The translations under genes and the position numbers were made by a program. Positions 21,873-28,488 of a stretch of 28,488 nt of DNA are shown here, piece after piece. Below the pieces are notes generated by a model. That model saw only the letters and a list, made by a program, of their open reading frames with translations. It searched no databases and was not told where the DNA came from. This stretch comes from an uncultured Oscillospiraceae bacterium. GTDB lineage: Bacteria; Bacillota; Clostridia; Oscillospirales; Oscillospiraceae. The DNA lies in the NCBI GenBank assembly GCA_934635545.1, contig CAKTZN010000006.1, positions 1-28,488 on the forward strand. The letters run 5' to 3'. How positions within the stretch are numbered: the stretch's first letter is position 1; each line of letters begins with the position of its first letter.

Positions 21873-21916
21873 TGCCTTTGGGACAGAATCCACGCCGCCA
21901 GTATAAAGGATAAACG

Positions 21917-21948
21917 CCATCGTATGACCCTTCATACGGTGGTGTTTC
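21917..21948 (+). terminator. intrinsic terminator of the GNAT gene
   Basis: An 11-bp stem (21917-21927 against 21932-21942, one T/G pair) with loop CCCT is followed by TGTTTCT. In the left copy this hairpin has been removed by the microhomology deletion. Confidence 0.8.
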
Positions 21949-21989
21949 TATACTGTCAATAACACTGACACATCTGGCGAGGAGCAAGG

Positions 21990-22018
21990 TTGCCGGAATG
22001 GCCGCGGGATGGTATAAT
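21990..22018 (+). promoter_or_regulatory. promoter P1-like, third copy
   Basis: TTGCCG (21990-21995) and TATAAT (22013-22018), spacing 17, with the same flanks as P1 (AGCAAGGTTGCC, GGGATGGTATAATCGGTGG). It drives the third GNAT gene and probably the TraX-like and O-acetyltransferase genes behind it. Confidence 0.85.
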
Positions 22019-22088
22019 CGGTGGTAAAGACGCGGACAAGCTCTAATGAAACGTTCCAGTGCCAATCTGTTTATGGAGAACAACGATC

Positions 22089-22520
22089 ATGATCAGGAGA
22101 TTACAAGAAACAGATATAGACAGGGTGATAGAGCTGTGGTTAGGCGTAAATCTGAAGACCCACGATTTTGTCCCCGCCGCGTATTGGAGAAACAATTTTG
22201 AGTCGGTGAAAGAAATGCTGCCGCAAGCGGAAGTCTATGTGTATGAAGCTGCCGAAGAAATACAGGGTTTTGTCGGCTTGACCGGCGATTATATCGAAGG
22301 AATTTTTGTTTCCGGCGAGATGCAGTCGCAAGGTATCGGCAAGCGCCTGCTGGATCATATGAAAGCCATAAAAGATGCGCTGCACTTGAGCGTATACCAG
22401 AAGAACACACGGGCGATCCGTTTTTACCAAAGGGAAGGCTTCGCGATCCAGCGCGAGGGTTTGGATGAATCCACCGACGAGAAAGAATTTACGATGCTAT
22501 GGCGGCGCAAACTGCTGTGA
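22089..22520 (+). CDS. GNAT-family N-acetyltransferase
   Basis: The 143-aa protein starts MIRRLQETDIDRVIELW, a common GNAT opening, and has the acetyl-CoA loop QSQGIGKR (79-86) and VYQKNTRAIRFYQREGF. The open frame begins earlier (22059), but the ATG at 22089 follows GGAGAA and matches the family start. It is 9 bp before the TraX-like gene. It resembles YjaB/YiaC-type acetyltransferases; substrate unknown. Confidence 0.88.
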   Translation: MIRRLQETDIDRVIELWLGVNLKTHDFVPAAYWRNNFESVKEMLPQAEVYVYEAAEEIQGFVGLTGDYIEGIFVSGEMQSQGIGKRLLDHMKAIKDALHLSVYQKNTRAIRFYQREGFAIQREGLDESTDEKEFTMLWRRKLL

Positions 22521-22529
22521 GGAGAAGTG

Positions 22530-23261
22530 ATGAAAAAGCGATTTGACCTTAGCGCGGCGGCGCTGCATATTCTGGCGATGGCCTTCATGCTGATGGATCA
22601 CCTGTGGGCGACGCTTCTGCCCGCGCAGGAGTGGCTTACATGTGTGGGGCGGCTTGCCTTTCCGATGTTCGCCTTCATGGCGGTGGAGGGCTATTTTCAC
22701 ACGCGGAGCTTCAAACGCTACGCCTTGCGGATGCTGGCCTTTGCGCTGCTCTCCGAGATACCATTCGACCTGATGTACGGCGGGACGTGGTTCTATCCGG
22801 TGCACCAGAATGTTATCTGGACGTTGCTCATCGGCTTGCTGGGTATCCACCTGATGGAAAAAGTAAAGCAAAAGGGAAAGACATGGTGCTACGTCCTTGC
22901 CTGCATCGGCGTAACGGTACTCGGTGCGATCCTCGGCACGGTGGGAATGGTGGACTACTACGGTGCGGGCGTTTTGACCGTGTTCGTTTTCTACTTTTTC
23001 CGCGGCAGGGCGTGGTGGAAGCTGCTCGGACAGATCGTGGCGCTGTACTGGATTAATGTGCAGATGCTCGGCGGGCAGTTGTACCCCGTTTCGCTCTTCG
23101 GCACGGAGCTTGAACTCTGTCAGCAGGGGCTTGCGCTGTTGGCGCTCGTACCGATCTGGCTCTATCGCGGGCGGCAGGGCTACCACAGCAAACCGTTCCA
23201 GTATGCTTGCTATGCCTTCTATCCGGTACATATGCTGGTGCTGGCGCTGCTGGTGAGATAA
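22530..23261 (+). CDS. TraX-family membrane protein (putative acetyltransferase)
   Basis: The 243-aa polytopic protein shows the TraX pattern: LHILAMAFMLMDHLWATLLP (about 11-30), RLAFPMFAFMAVEGYFHT (about 41-58), LLSEIPFDLMY, then several hydrophobic helices and YACYAFYPVHMLVLALL at the end. F-plasmid TraX acetylates pilin, but chromosomal Firmicute members are widespread and uncharacterised. GAGGAG precedes ATG 22530; a GTG at 22527 is in frame but less likely. No conjugation genes are in view, so a pilin role is unlikely. It shares a transcript with the GNAT just before it. Confidence 0.88.
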   Translation: MKKRFDLSAAALHILAMAFMLMDHLWATLLPAQEWLTCVGRLAFPMFAFMAVEGYFHTRSFKRYALRMLAFALLSEIPFDLMYGGTWFYPVHQNVIWTLLIGLLGIHLMEKVKQKGKTWCYVLACIGVTVLGAILGTVGMVDYYGAGVLTVFVFYFFRGRAWWKLLGQIVALYWINVQMLGGQLYPVSLFGTELELCQQGLALLALVPIWLYRGRQGYHSKPFQYACYAFYPVHMLVLALLVR

Positions 23262-23318
23262 ATGCTCGCGTGACCTGCATTCCGATACCAGCGATTACAA
23301 TCAACAAAGGAGTATCCT

Positions 23319-23912
23319 ATGAATCCAATCGACCTGATGAAGCGTTTCGCGGCGTATGCCTGCGGGTATGAAAATGCCCCGGCGGAGGCGCAGAGACGCG
23401 CCAAGCAGCTCTGTTGGGCGTATAACCAGACATCCCCGGAGGACGCAGAGAAGCGCCGCGCCATCCTGCGGGAGCTGCTGGGCACCTACCATCCGCTGAC
23501 CAACATCGAGTCCGATTTCCGCTGTGACTACGGTTTCAATATCCACATCCACGGGCTGGCAGTGATCAACTATAACTGCGTGATCCTGGACACGTCGCCG
23601 GTCCATATCGGAGCGGGAGCCTTTATCGCGCCGGGCGTTTGTCTGGCCTGTTCCGGCCACTCCGTCGATCCGGAGCAGCGCAGCCGCGGCATCGGCACCT
23701 CCGCGCCCATCACGCTGGAGAATGACGTCTGGATCGGCGCCAACGCCACCGTCTGCGGCGGTGTGACCATCGGCGCAGGTTCGGTCATCGGTGCCGGGAG
23801 CGTGGTGACACACGACATTCCCGCCGGTGTTGTGGCGGCAGGTGCGCCCTGCCGTGTGATCCGCCCCATCACAGAAGCAGACAAAATCAAGCCGGAACAG
23901 ATCCTTTTCTGA
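23319..23912 (+). CDS. maltose/galactoside-type O-acetyltransferase (left-handed beta-helix)
   Basis: The 197-aa protein matches the LacA/Maa/NodL family: an N-terminal Mac domain (about 5-60, ending RRAILRELLGTYHP), then hexapeptide repeats (about 75-185) with ACSGHSVDPEQR holding the catalytic His (about 113) and [16 protein letters not shown]. It acetylates sugars or related hydroxyls with acetyl-CoA. AAGGAG precedes the ATG. It follows the TraX-like gene by 57 bp. Its last 56 codons exist in a second, broken copy at 16185-16355. Confidence 0.93.
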   Translation: MNPIDLMKRFAAYACGYENAPAEAQRRAKQLCWAYNQTSPEDAEKRRAILRELLGTYHPLTNIESDFRCDYGFNIHIHGLAVINYNCVILDTSPVHIGAGAFIAPGVCLACSGHSVDPEQRSRGIGTSAPITLENDVWIGANATVCGGVTIGAGSVIGAGSVVTHDIPAGVVAAGAPCRVIRPITEADKIKPEQILF

Positions 23913-23937
23913 AAGCAATGTTGAGGAGACTAATATC

Positions 23938-24307
23938 ATGGAAATCAAAGTGTTTGAGCAAGACTTTACCGTGTGTCAGGTGAGGGACTACACACAGGTG
24001 AACTGGGAGGCGGAATTTTGCTTCACCGGCAAAACGGACGAGGAGTATTCTCTAGTCTGCGCCACCGGCGATGTGCCTGCCAATGTGATCCGGCGGGACG
24101 ACGGTTGGAAGGGCTTCCGCATTCAGGGCGTTCTGGACTTCTCGCTGGTGGGGGATCCTCTCCAAAATCGCGGCGCTTCTGGCGGAAAACAGCATCCCAA
24201 TCTTCGCCATCTCCACCTACAGCACCGACTATGTTCTGACGAAAGCAGAGCACTATGAAAAGGCGCTGGCTACGCTCAATCAGGCGGGATATACAATCGT
24301 GAAGTAG
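23938..24307 (+). pseudogene. ACT-domain protein interrupted by a +1 frameshift in a G run
   Basis: The frame starts at ATG 23938 after GAGGAG and encodes an ACT/CASTOR-like small protein up to GVLDFSLVG. A G5 run near 24150-24154 has one base too many. One frame over, the sequence continues normally as ILSKIAALLAENSIPIFAISTYSTDYVL and ends at TAG 24305-24307. Reading through would restore a ~122-aa protein. As written the product loses its second half. It may be a true mutation, phase variation, or a sequencing error. Confidence 0.85.
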
Positions 24308-24341
24308 AGAGTCCGCTGTGAATCTATATAATCCAAAAGGC

Positions 24342-24434
24342 TTCTGCGTGGTTCTGCACTGTAACTCTGAGCAGGCGGCTATGTAAGTGGTTTCTGCAAG
24401 AGTGCGATGCAGATTTTGAGGCGGGATAAACAAT
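24342..24434 (+). repeat. dispersed repeat R, copy 3
   Basis: Aligns with copy 1 over its whole length and with copy 2 over the right two thirds. It marks the right end of the acetyltransferase module; immediately after it (24435-24551) base composition becomes A/T-rich and I see no gene until 24625. Confidence 0.75.
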
Positions 24435-24551
24435 GCAGATTGGAGAAATTTCTTCGCATGCTTATCGCGACTAATTATCTATAAAAAACATAAATTTTTC
24501 TTGGATAACCAAAAAGATTTAGGTAATTCCATGTTAATCCCTGAAAATGCA

Positions 24552-24580
24552 TTGCAACTAATGTGTGCTTGTGCTATCCT
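24552..24580 (+). promoter_or_regulatory. promoter of the HTH/methyltransferase/ATPase operon
   Basis: TTGCAA (24552-24557) and TATCCT (24575-24580), spacing 17, about 45 bp before the HTH start codon. Confidence 0.7.
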
Positions 24581-24624
24581 TTAATCTGAAAGATTTTATA
24601 CTCATTTGAAAACGAGGAGACCGC

Positions 24625-24811
24625 ATGGATACAAATGTCGAACGTTTGTGCCTCGCGAAAGAAATTACAGAAAACTTTGGGGTCAGTCGCGATATGGTTC
24701 TCAACTGGATTGAAAAGCGCAATATGCCTGCAGCCAAAGATAGGGCGCCTCTGGAAATTCAAAATCAGCGAAGTTGATGCGTGGATGAAATCTGGAAAGT
24801 CTGCAAAGTGA
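24625..24811 (+). pseudogene. excisionase-like HTH DNA-binding protein with a frameshift
   Basis: From ATG 24625 (GAGGAG upstream) the frame gives LAKEITENFGVSRDMVLNWIEKRNMPAAK, a MerR/excisionase-type helix-turn-helix. At about 24739 one extra base shifts the frame to an early stop at 24777. One frame over, it continues IGRLWKFKISEVDAWMKSGKSAK, the classic end of this family, and stops at 24811, just 18 bp before the methyltransferase. As sequenced it is truncated to 50 aa, which still holds the recognition helix. The intact form would be a small operon regulator of ~61 aa. Confidence 0.8.
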
Positions 24812-24829
24812 TATCACTCGAGGTGTGAC

Positions 24830-26272
24830 ATGGGATCGGTAATAGAAAACGAAAAAACTAAAGAAAAATGCCAAATCTTTACCCCTGATGATATCGCGAA
24901 GAGTATGTTGGATCATTTAGGGTATTCTGACCATTTGTATGGAAAAACCATTTTGGAAAGTTCTTGTGGTAATGGCCAATTTTTAAAAGAAATTGTCATA
25001 CGGTACATCAGGGACTGTGAAAGCAGAGGTTTGTCAAGAACCAAAATTAAAAATGGACTTGGTCGCGATATTTTTGGAATTGAATTGGATCCCGTTAGAT
25101 ATCAGGAATGCATAGATGTATTGAATGCAATTACTGACAAATTCAGTTTAAAGAGGGTTAATTGGCAAATCAAGCAGGCTGATGCCCTTCGGGAGCCGTA
25201 TTCCCGTACATTTGATTTTGTCGTAGGAAACCCACCGTATGTATCATACTGGGACTTAGATATATCCGAACGAGAATATGTTGAGAAGAACTATACCGTC
25301 TGTCAATTTGGCGCATGGGACTATTCTTACGCATTTTTGCAGAATGGATTTAGCCACCTAAATGCCGCCGGAAAAATGGCCTACATTGTCCCCAATAGTA
25401 TTTTTAAAACTAAGTCTGGACGACATATACGGGCGCTTCTGCGGGGTAATCTTATAAAAGTGTTCGATTATACAACTACCAATGTTTTTGGAAAGGCTCT
25501 TACATCCCCGGCTATCATCATAGTTGATCAATCAGCGCAAAGCCAACAAGTTATATATCAAGACTTGTCGAAGAATACACAGTTGTCAGTGGAGCGTTCG
25601 ACACTTGTTGATGAGTGGCTGTTTGGATGCCAAGCGCAAGCCTCTAATTTAACACATAAATTTGGCGAGTACTTTAGCGTTGCTACAGGTGTTGCAACTC
25701 AGCGTAATGAAGTTTATGTTCTTACTGACTACACTGATGAAGGCGAATACTTGATATGCAATGGCCAGAAAATCGAAAAAAGCGCTGTGCGAAAAGCCGC
25801 AAGTCCTCGCAGAAAGGCAAAAGGATTATCAGAGTATATTATTTTTCCGTATTACTATTCTGATGGCAAATTAAACCACTACGAAGAGAAGTCCTATAAG
25901 GAGAAATTTCCTTTCACCTATGCATATCTTGAAAGTCGCAAAGAAACACTAAATCAACGTGATGCAGACAAAAGTGCGCAATGGTTTGAGTATGGTCGTT
26001 CTCAAGCTCTGACGCACATAAATCAGAACAAAATCCTCATTTCAACGGTCATTACCGGAAAGATTCGAGCATACCCATTGGAAACTGATGAAATTCCCTA
26101 TTCGGGGTTATTCATTACGGTTAAAGATCGGCCCGATGCATTACCCTTGACTGAAGCAATGGCAATTCTAAATAGTACAGAGTTTTTACAGTATATTGAA
26201 CCACGAGGGATAAACGCAAGAGGAAAATCCGTTCGAATCATAGCTGATACCATAGCTAATTATCGTTGGTAA
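24830..26272 (+). CDS. N6-adenine DNA methyltransferase (Eco57I/TaqI-like)
   Basis: The 480-aa protein has motif X IFTPDDIAKSM (16-26), SAM motif I ILESSCGNGQF (41-51), FGIELDP (motif II, about 92-98) and the catalytic NPPY (144-147), the N6-adenine amino-methylase signature in gamma-type order. The C-terminal half (about 270-480) resembles a target-recognition domain. There is no added nuclease domain, unlike fused type IIG enzymes of about 1000 aa, so this is a stand-alone methylase. GAGGTG precedes the ATG. The GHKL gene follows 24 bp later, so the two are co-transcribed. Recognition site unknown. Confidence 0.92.
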   Translation: MGSVIENEKTKEKCQIFTPDDIAKSMLDHLGYSDHLYGKTILESSCGNGQFLKEIVIRYIRDCESRGLSRTKIKNGLGRDIFGIELDPVRYQECIDVLNAITDKFSLKRVNWQIKQADALREPYSRTFDFVVGNPPYVSYWDLDISEREYVEKNYTVCQFGAWDYSYAFLQNGFSHLNAAGKMAYIVPNSIFKTKSGRHIRALLRGNLIKVFDYTTTNVFGKALTSPAIIIVDQSAQSQQVIYQDLSKNTQLSVERSTLVDEWLFGCQAQASNLTHKFGEYFSVATGVATQRNEVYVLTDYTDEGEYLICNGQKIEKSAVRKAASPRRKAKGLSEYIIFPYYYSDGKLNHYEEKSYKEKFPFTYAYLESRKETLNQRDADKSAQWFEYGRSQALTHINQNKILISTVITGKIRAYPLETDEIPYSGLFITVKDRPDALPLTEAMAILNSTEFLQYIEPRGINARGKSVRIIADTIANYRW

Positions 26273-26296
26273 GTTATCTGTCACGGAGGTATTTAT

Positions 26297-28488
26297 ATGG
26301 CGAAAATGAAGTATAAAATGGCTTCTCGTGCAACGATTCTATTAGGCAGAGAAAGCGTATCGCGCGTAGATGGTGCAATTATTGAGTTGGTAAAAAACAC
26401 CTACGATGCAGATGCAGGTTTTTGTTTTCTCTGTTTTGATGTAGAGCATGACCGAATTTACATCTTAGATAATGGCGTAGGCATGACAAAAGAGACCATC
26501 GAAACTTGCTGGATGCTTATCGGGACGGATAACAAACGGGTCGAATACTTATCAACTAAAAAACGTATTAAATCTGGTGAAAAAGGAATTGGACGTTTTG
26601 CACTCGATAGGCTTGGCAGCAATTGCAAGATGTACACAAAGCACGATGGCGAAGATTTGATTTGTTGGGAGACTGACTGGAGCAATTTTGAAAAATCAGG
26701 CCAAGTCATTGACGAAGTAGAGGCGGACTTTTCTTATTGCACAGGCCAGCAGTTCGAAGATATTATCCCAATAGAAATAAAAAGCGCTGTTGCAAAGTTT
26801 GCAGAAGAAACTGAAGATGACCAGTTTTCTTTGAACAGGGGTACATTGTTTATCATTTCTGGATTACGTGATAAGTGGACGACTCGTGAAAAAGAGAAGG
26901 TAGTGGATGTACTGGGGTATCTTATTCCGCCTGTGGAGCAGCAAAGCTATGCAATTATTACACAAGGTAGCTTGGTTGCCGTTGCTAACAAAATCGATAA
27001 CGACATCACTGACGATTTTGATTATAAAGTTCATGCGCATTTCGACGGAGAAAGGGTCATCGCCACAGTTTTCAGAAATGAGTTTGATTTGAATGTTATG
27101 CCTAAAGCGCTGTTTGGGCAATCAGCGTTTTGTTATGAACCATACCGCATGGAGGATTTTTTAAAAGGATTTTATGAAGTAAAATATTCTATTGCCGAAC
27201 TTACGGGAAATGATACATCTGTATTTGCAGATATGTGCCGGCAAGTAGGTCCTTTTGACTTCTGCTTCATGTTCATGAAACTGTCTAACCGCGGAGAAGG
27301 ACCGTACTACTATAAGGCGGTAAGCAAAAAGCGTAAGATGTGGATGGAAAACCACGGTGGCCTCAAAATCTATCGTGATAATTTTCTTGTTCGTCCCTAT
27401 GGTGATCCAACCTCAAAGTCATTTGACTGGCTTGGTTTGGATGCACGAAAAGGCGTTAACCCCGTCGCTATTTCGGATAAGTCTGGACAGTGGCATGTCA
27501 ATAATTCACAGCTCCAGGGTACTGTTTTAATTTCACGTGTATTTAATGCATCTATTTTAGATAAATCCAATCGAGAAGGAATTATTGAGAACGAGTATTT
27601 TGAGACATTATCTTCCCTGCTGATCAGTATTATTTCGATATTCGAAAAGGATCGTGCATATATCGTTCGAAACATTAAACAGTATAACGATAATCAAAAC
27701 CAAAGAGAAAAGGCCAAAGAGGAAGCGACCGACATTGCAAAGACTCTGTTAGGGAAAAAGAACAGGCGGCCCAAGGAACAGCAACAAAGAACAGCCAGCG
27801 ATGCGGAAAAACTTGCCGAGGCAGTTCAGATTTTTCAAGAAGAACGCGAAGAGTTGATTTCCGAAATAAAGCTTCTGCGTGCATTAGCCACAAACGGACT
27901 AATGACAACTACCATGGTGCATGATTTGAAAAGTATCAATGCACTATTAGTCTCCCGTGTTCGCGGATTTAGGTTGGCAATCAAGCAAAATGACCCCCTC
28001 CAAATCCAAAGAAATCTTGATGATTTAAGAACAAATGACGAGTTTTTAAAGTCCTGGATTACAGTTATCACGACTCAAACAAAAAAAGATCGTCGAAGAA
28101 GGCTGAAAAAAGACATATATAAAACAGTGGCAGAGTCGCTAAAACTTATCAAACCAATACTCGACCGAAAGATGGTGAAGGTCAATTTTTCGACCGATGG
28201 CGGTGAAGCTTACAAGAAAATCTTTGCGACAGATCTTGATAGTATTGTTTATAATCTGGTGATTAATTCTATTGAATCTTTTGAAGAAACAAAGGTTGCT
28301 GAGAGATTGATAGAAATCGCAGTTGAGTCCGGGGATATACTAACGATACACTATTCTGACAATGGTCACGGCTTAACAGAAGCGTTCAAAAAGAATCCGT
28401 ATAGCATCTTTGAATACGGAACAACGAGTAAGTTTGATGCTGAAGGGAAAGCCGTAGGAACCGGACTCGGAATGTACATAGTAGCATC
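26297..28488 (+). CDS. large double-GHKL ATPase (MutL/MORC/Hsp90-like plus histidine-kinase-like), runs off the window
   Basis: At least 730 residues, no stop before the edge; ATG 26297 follows GGAGG. The N-terminal GHKL module has the N box ELVKNTYDADA (E30, N34, D37), DNGVGM (58-63) and GEKGIGRFA (94-102). A middle part of ~350 residues is followed by a charged coiled coil (about 465-530), then MVHDLKS with H542, which resembles a histidine-kinase phosphoacceptor helix. A second GHKL module follows: NLVINSIES (653-661), DNGHGL (688-693), GTGLGMYIV (721-729). No membrane segment or receiver domain is visible. It lies directly behind the adenine methyltransferase, so a restriction-like or signalling role in defence is inferred. 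Confidence 0.85.
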   Translation, partial: MAKMKYKMASRATILLGRESVSRVDGAIIELVKNTYDADAGFCFLCFDVEHDRIYILDNGVGMTKETIETCWMLIGTDNKRVEYLSTKKRIKSGEKGIGRFALDRLGSNCKMYTKHDGEDLICWETDWSNFEKSGQVIDEVEADFSYCTGQQFEDIIPIEIKSAVAKFAEETEDDQFSLNRGTLFIISGLRDKWTTREKEKVVDVLGYLIPPVEQQSYAIITQGSLVAVANKIDNDITDDFDYKVHAHFDGERVIATVFRNEFDLNVMPKALFGQSAFCYEPYRMEDFLKGFYEVKYSIAELTGNDTSVFADMCRQVGPFDFCFMFMKLSNRGEGPYYYKAVSKKRKMWMENHGGLKIYRDNFLVRPYGDPTSKSFDWLGLDARKGVNPVAISDKSGQWHVNNSQLQGTVLISRVFNASILDKSNREGIIENEYFETLSSLLISIISIFEKDRAYIVRNIKQYNDNQNQREKAKEEATDIAKTLLGKKNRRPKEQQQRTASDAEKLAEAVQIFQEEREELISEIKLLRALATNGLMTTTMVHDLKSINALLVSRVRGFRLAIKQNDPLQIQRNLDDLRTNDEFLKSWITVITTQTKKDRRRRLKKDIYKTVAESLKLIKPILDRKMVKVNFSTDGGEAYKKIFATDLDSIVYNLVINSIESFEETKVAERLIEIAVESGDILTIHYSDNGHGLTEAFKKNPYSIFEYGTTSKFDAEGKAVGTGLGMYIVA

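Noticed and set aside
22530..23261. TraX-like gene as evidence for a conjugative plasmid
   Set aside because: No other transfer genes are present, and chromosomal TraX-family proteins are common in Firmicutes.
17535..24434. R repeats as an insertion sequence or a CRISPR array
   Set aside because: No transposase frame or terminal inverted repeats are visible, and the copies are kilobases apart without regular spacers.
24830..26272. A fused type IIG restriction-methylation enzyme
   Set aside because: The protein is 480 aa and begins directly with methylase motifs; there is no room for an added nuclease domain.

Overview
The window looks like chromosome of a gut-type, GC-rich Firmicute, most likely Oscillospiraceae or a relative. 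This is inferred from the gene families (EFR1-type ferredoxin, TraX-like membrane protein, ATC hydrolase family, HrcA/CIRCE control of Hsp20), strong AGGAGG ribosome sites and TTGnnn-17-TATAAT promoters, not from a marker gene. The first ~11 kb is ordinary backbone. The stretch from ~15.2 kb to the right edge is accessory, and the last 4 kb is visibly richer in A+T than everything before it.

Backbone, left to right: the tail of an unrecognised gene; a leftward operon (promoter 4148-4176) with a 64-aa membrane peptide, an internal terminator, an LctP-family permease, a dehydrogenase resembling L-2-hydroxyisocaproate dehydrogenase, and IlvE; an MscS channel; a Cys-rich secreted protein with a sortase-like tail; a TetR regulator and a MATE exporter; an Hsp20 gene with a textbook CIRCE operator and a structured leader; and a HerA-like ATPase with a repetitive coiled-coil tail. 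Then come an ATC hydrolase family protein, an operon of methyltransferase, alpha/beta hydrolase and membrane protein, and a DEDDh exonuclease.

Accessory part: 15.2-17.2 kb is a gene graveyard. It is a collinear, internally deleted copy of the module at 19.1-23.9 kb: promoter, ferredoxin C-terminus, an intact GNAT gene and an acetyltransferase C-terminus are kept and the genes between them are gone. Remnants of a macro-domain protein and a vWA protein follow, around an intact ArsC/Spx-like gene. A 45-bp 3' half of tRNA-Pro, cut at the anticodon loop, lies at 17293-17337 and looks like an integration scar. To its right are a DUF3990/HTH toxin-antitoxin pair, then the intact module (methyltransferase, ferredoxin, three GNATs, TraX-like protein, O-acetyltransferase, frameshifted ACT protein). 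Three direct copies of a ~60-95 bp non-coding repeat lie at 17.5, 19.1 and 24.3 kb and bracket these blocks.

The right end (24.6 kb to the edge) holds the best candidate for an undescribed system: a frameshifted excisionase-like HTH gene, an Eco57I/TaqI-type adenine methyltransferase of 480 aa with no nuclease domain, and, 24 bp downstream, a protein of at least 730 aa with two GHKL ATPase modules. The first module is MutL/MORC/Hsp90-like. The second is histidine-kinase-like and follows a possible phosphoacceptor His. The operon runs off the window, so the effector is not visible.
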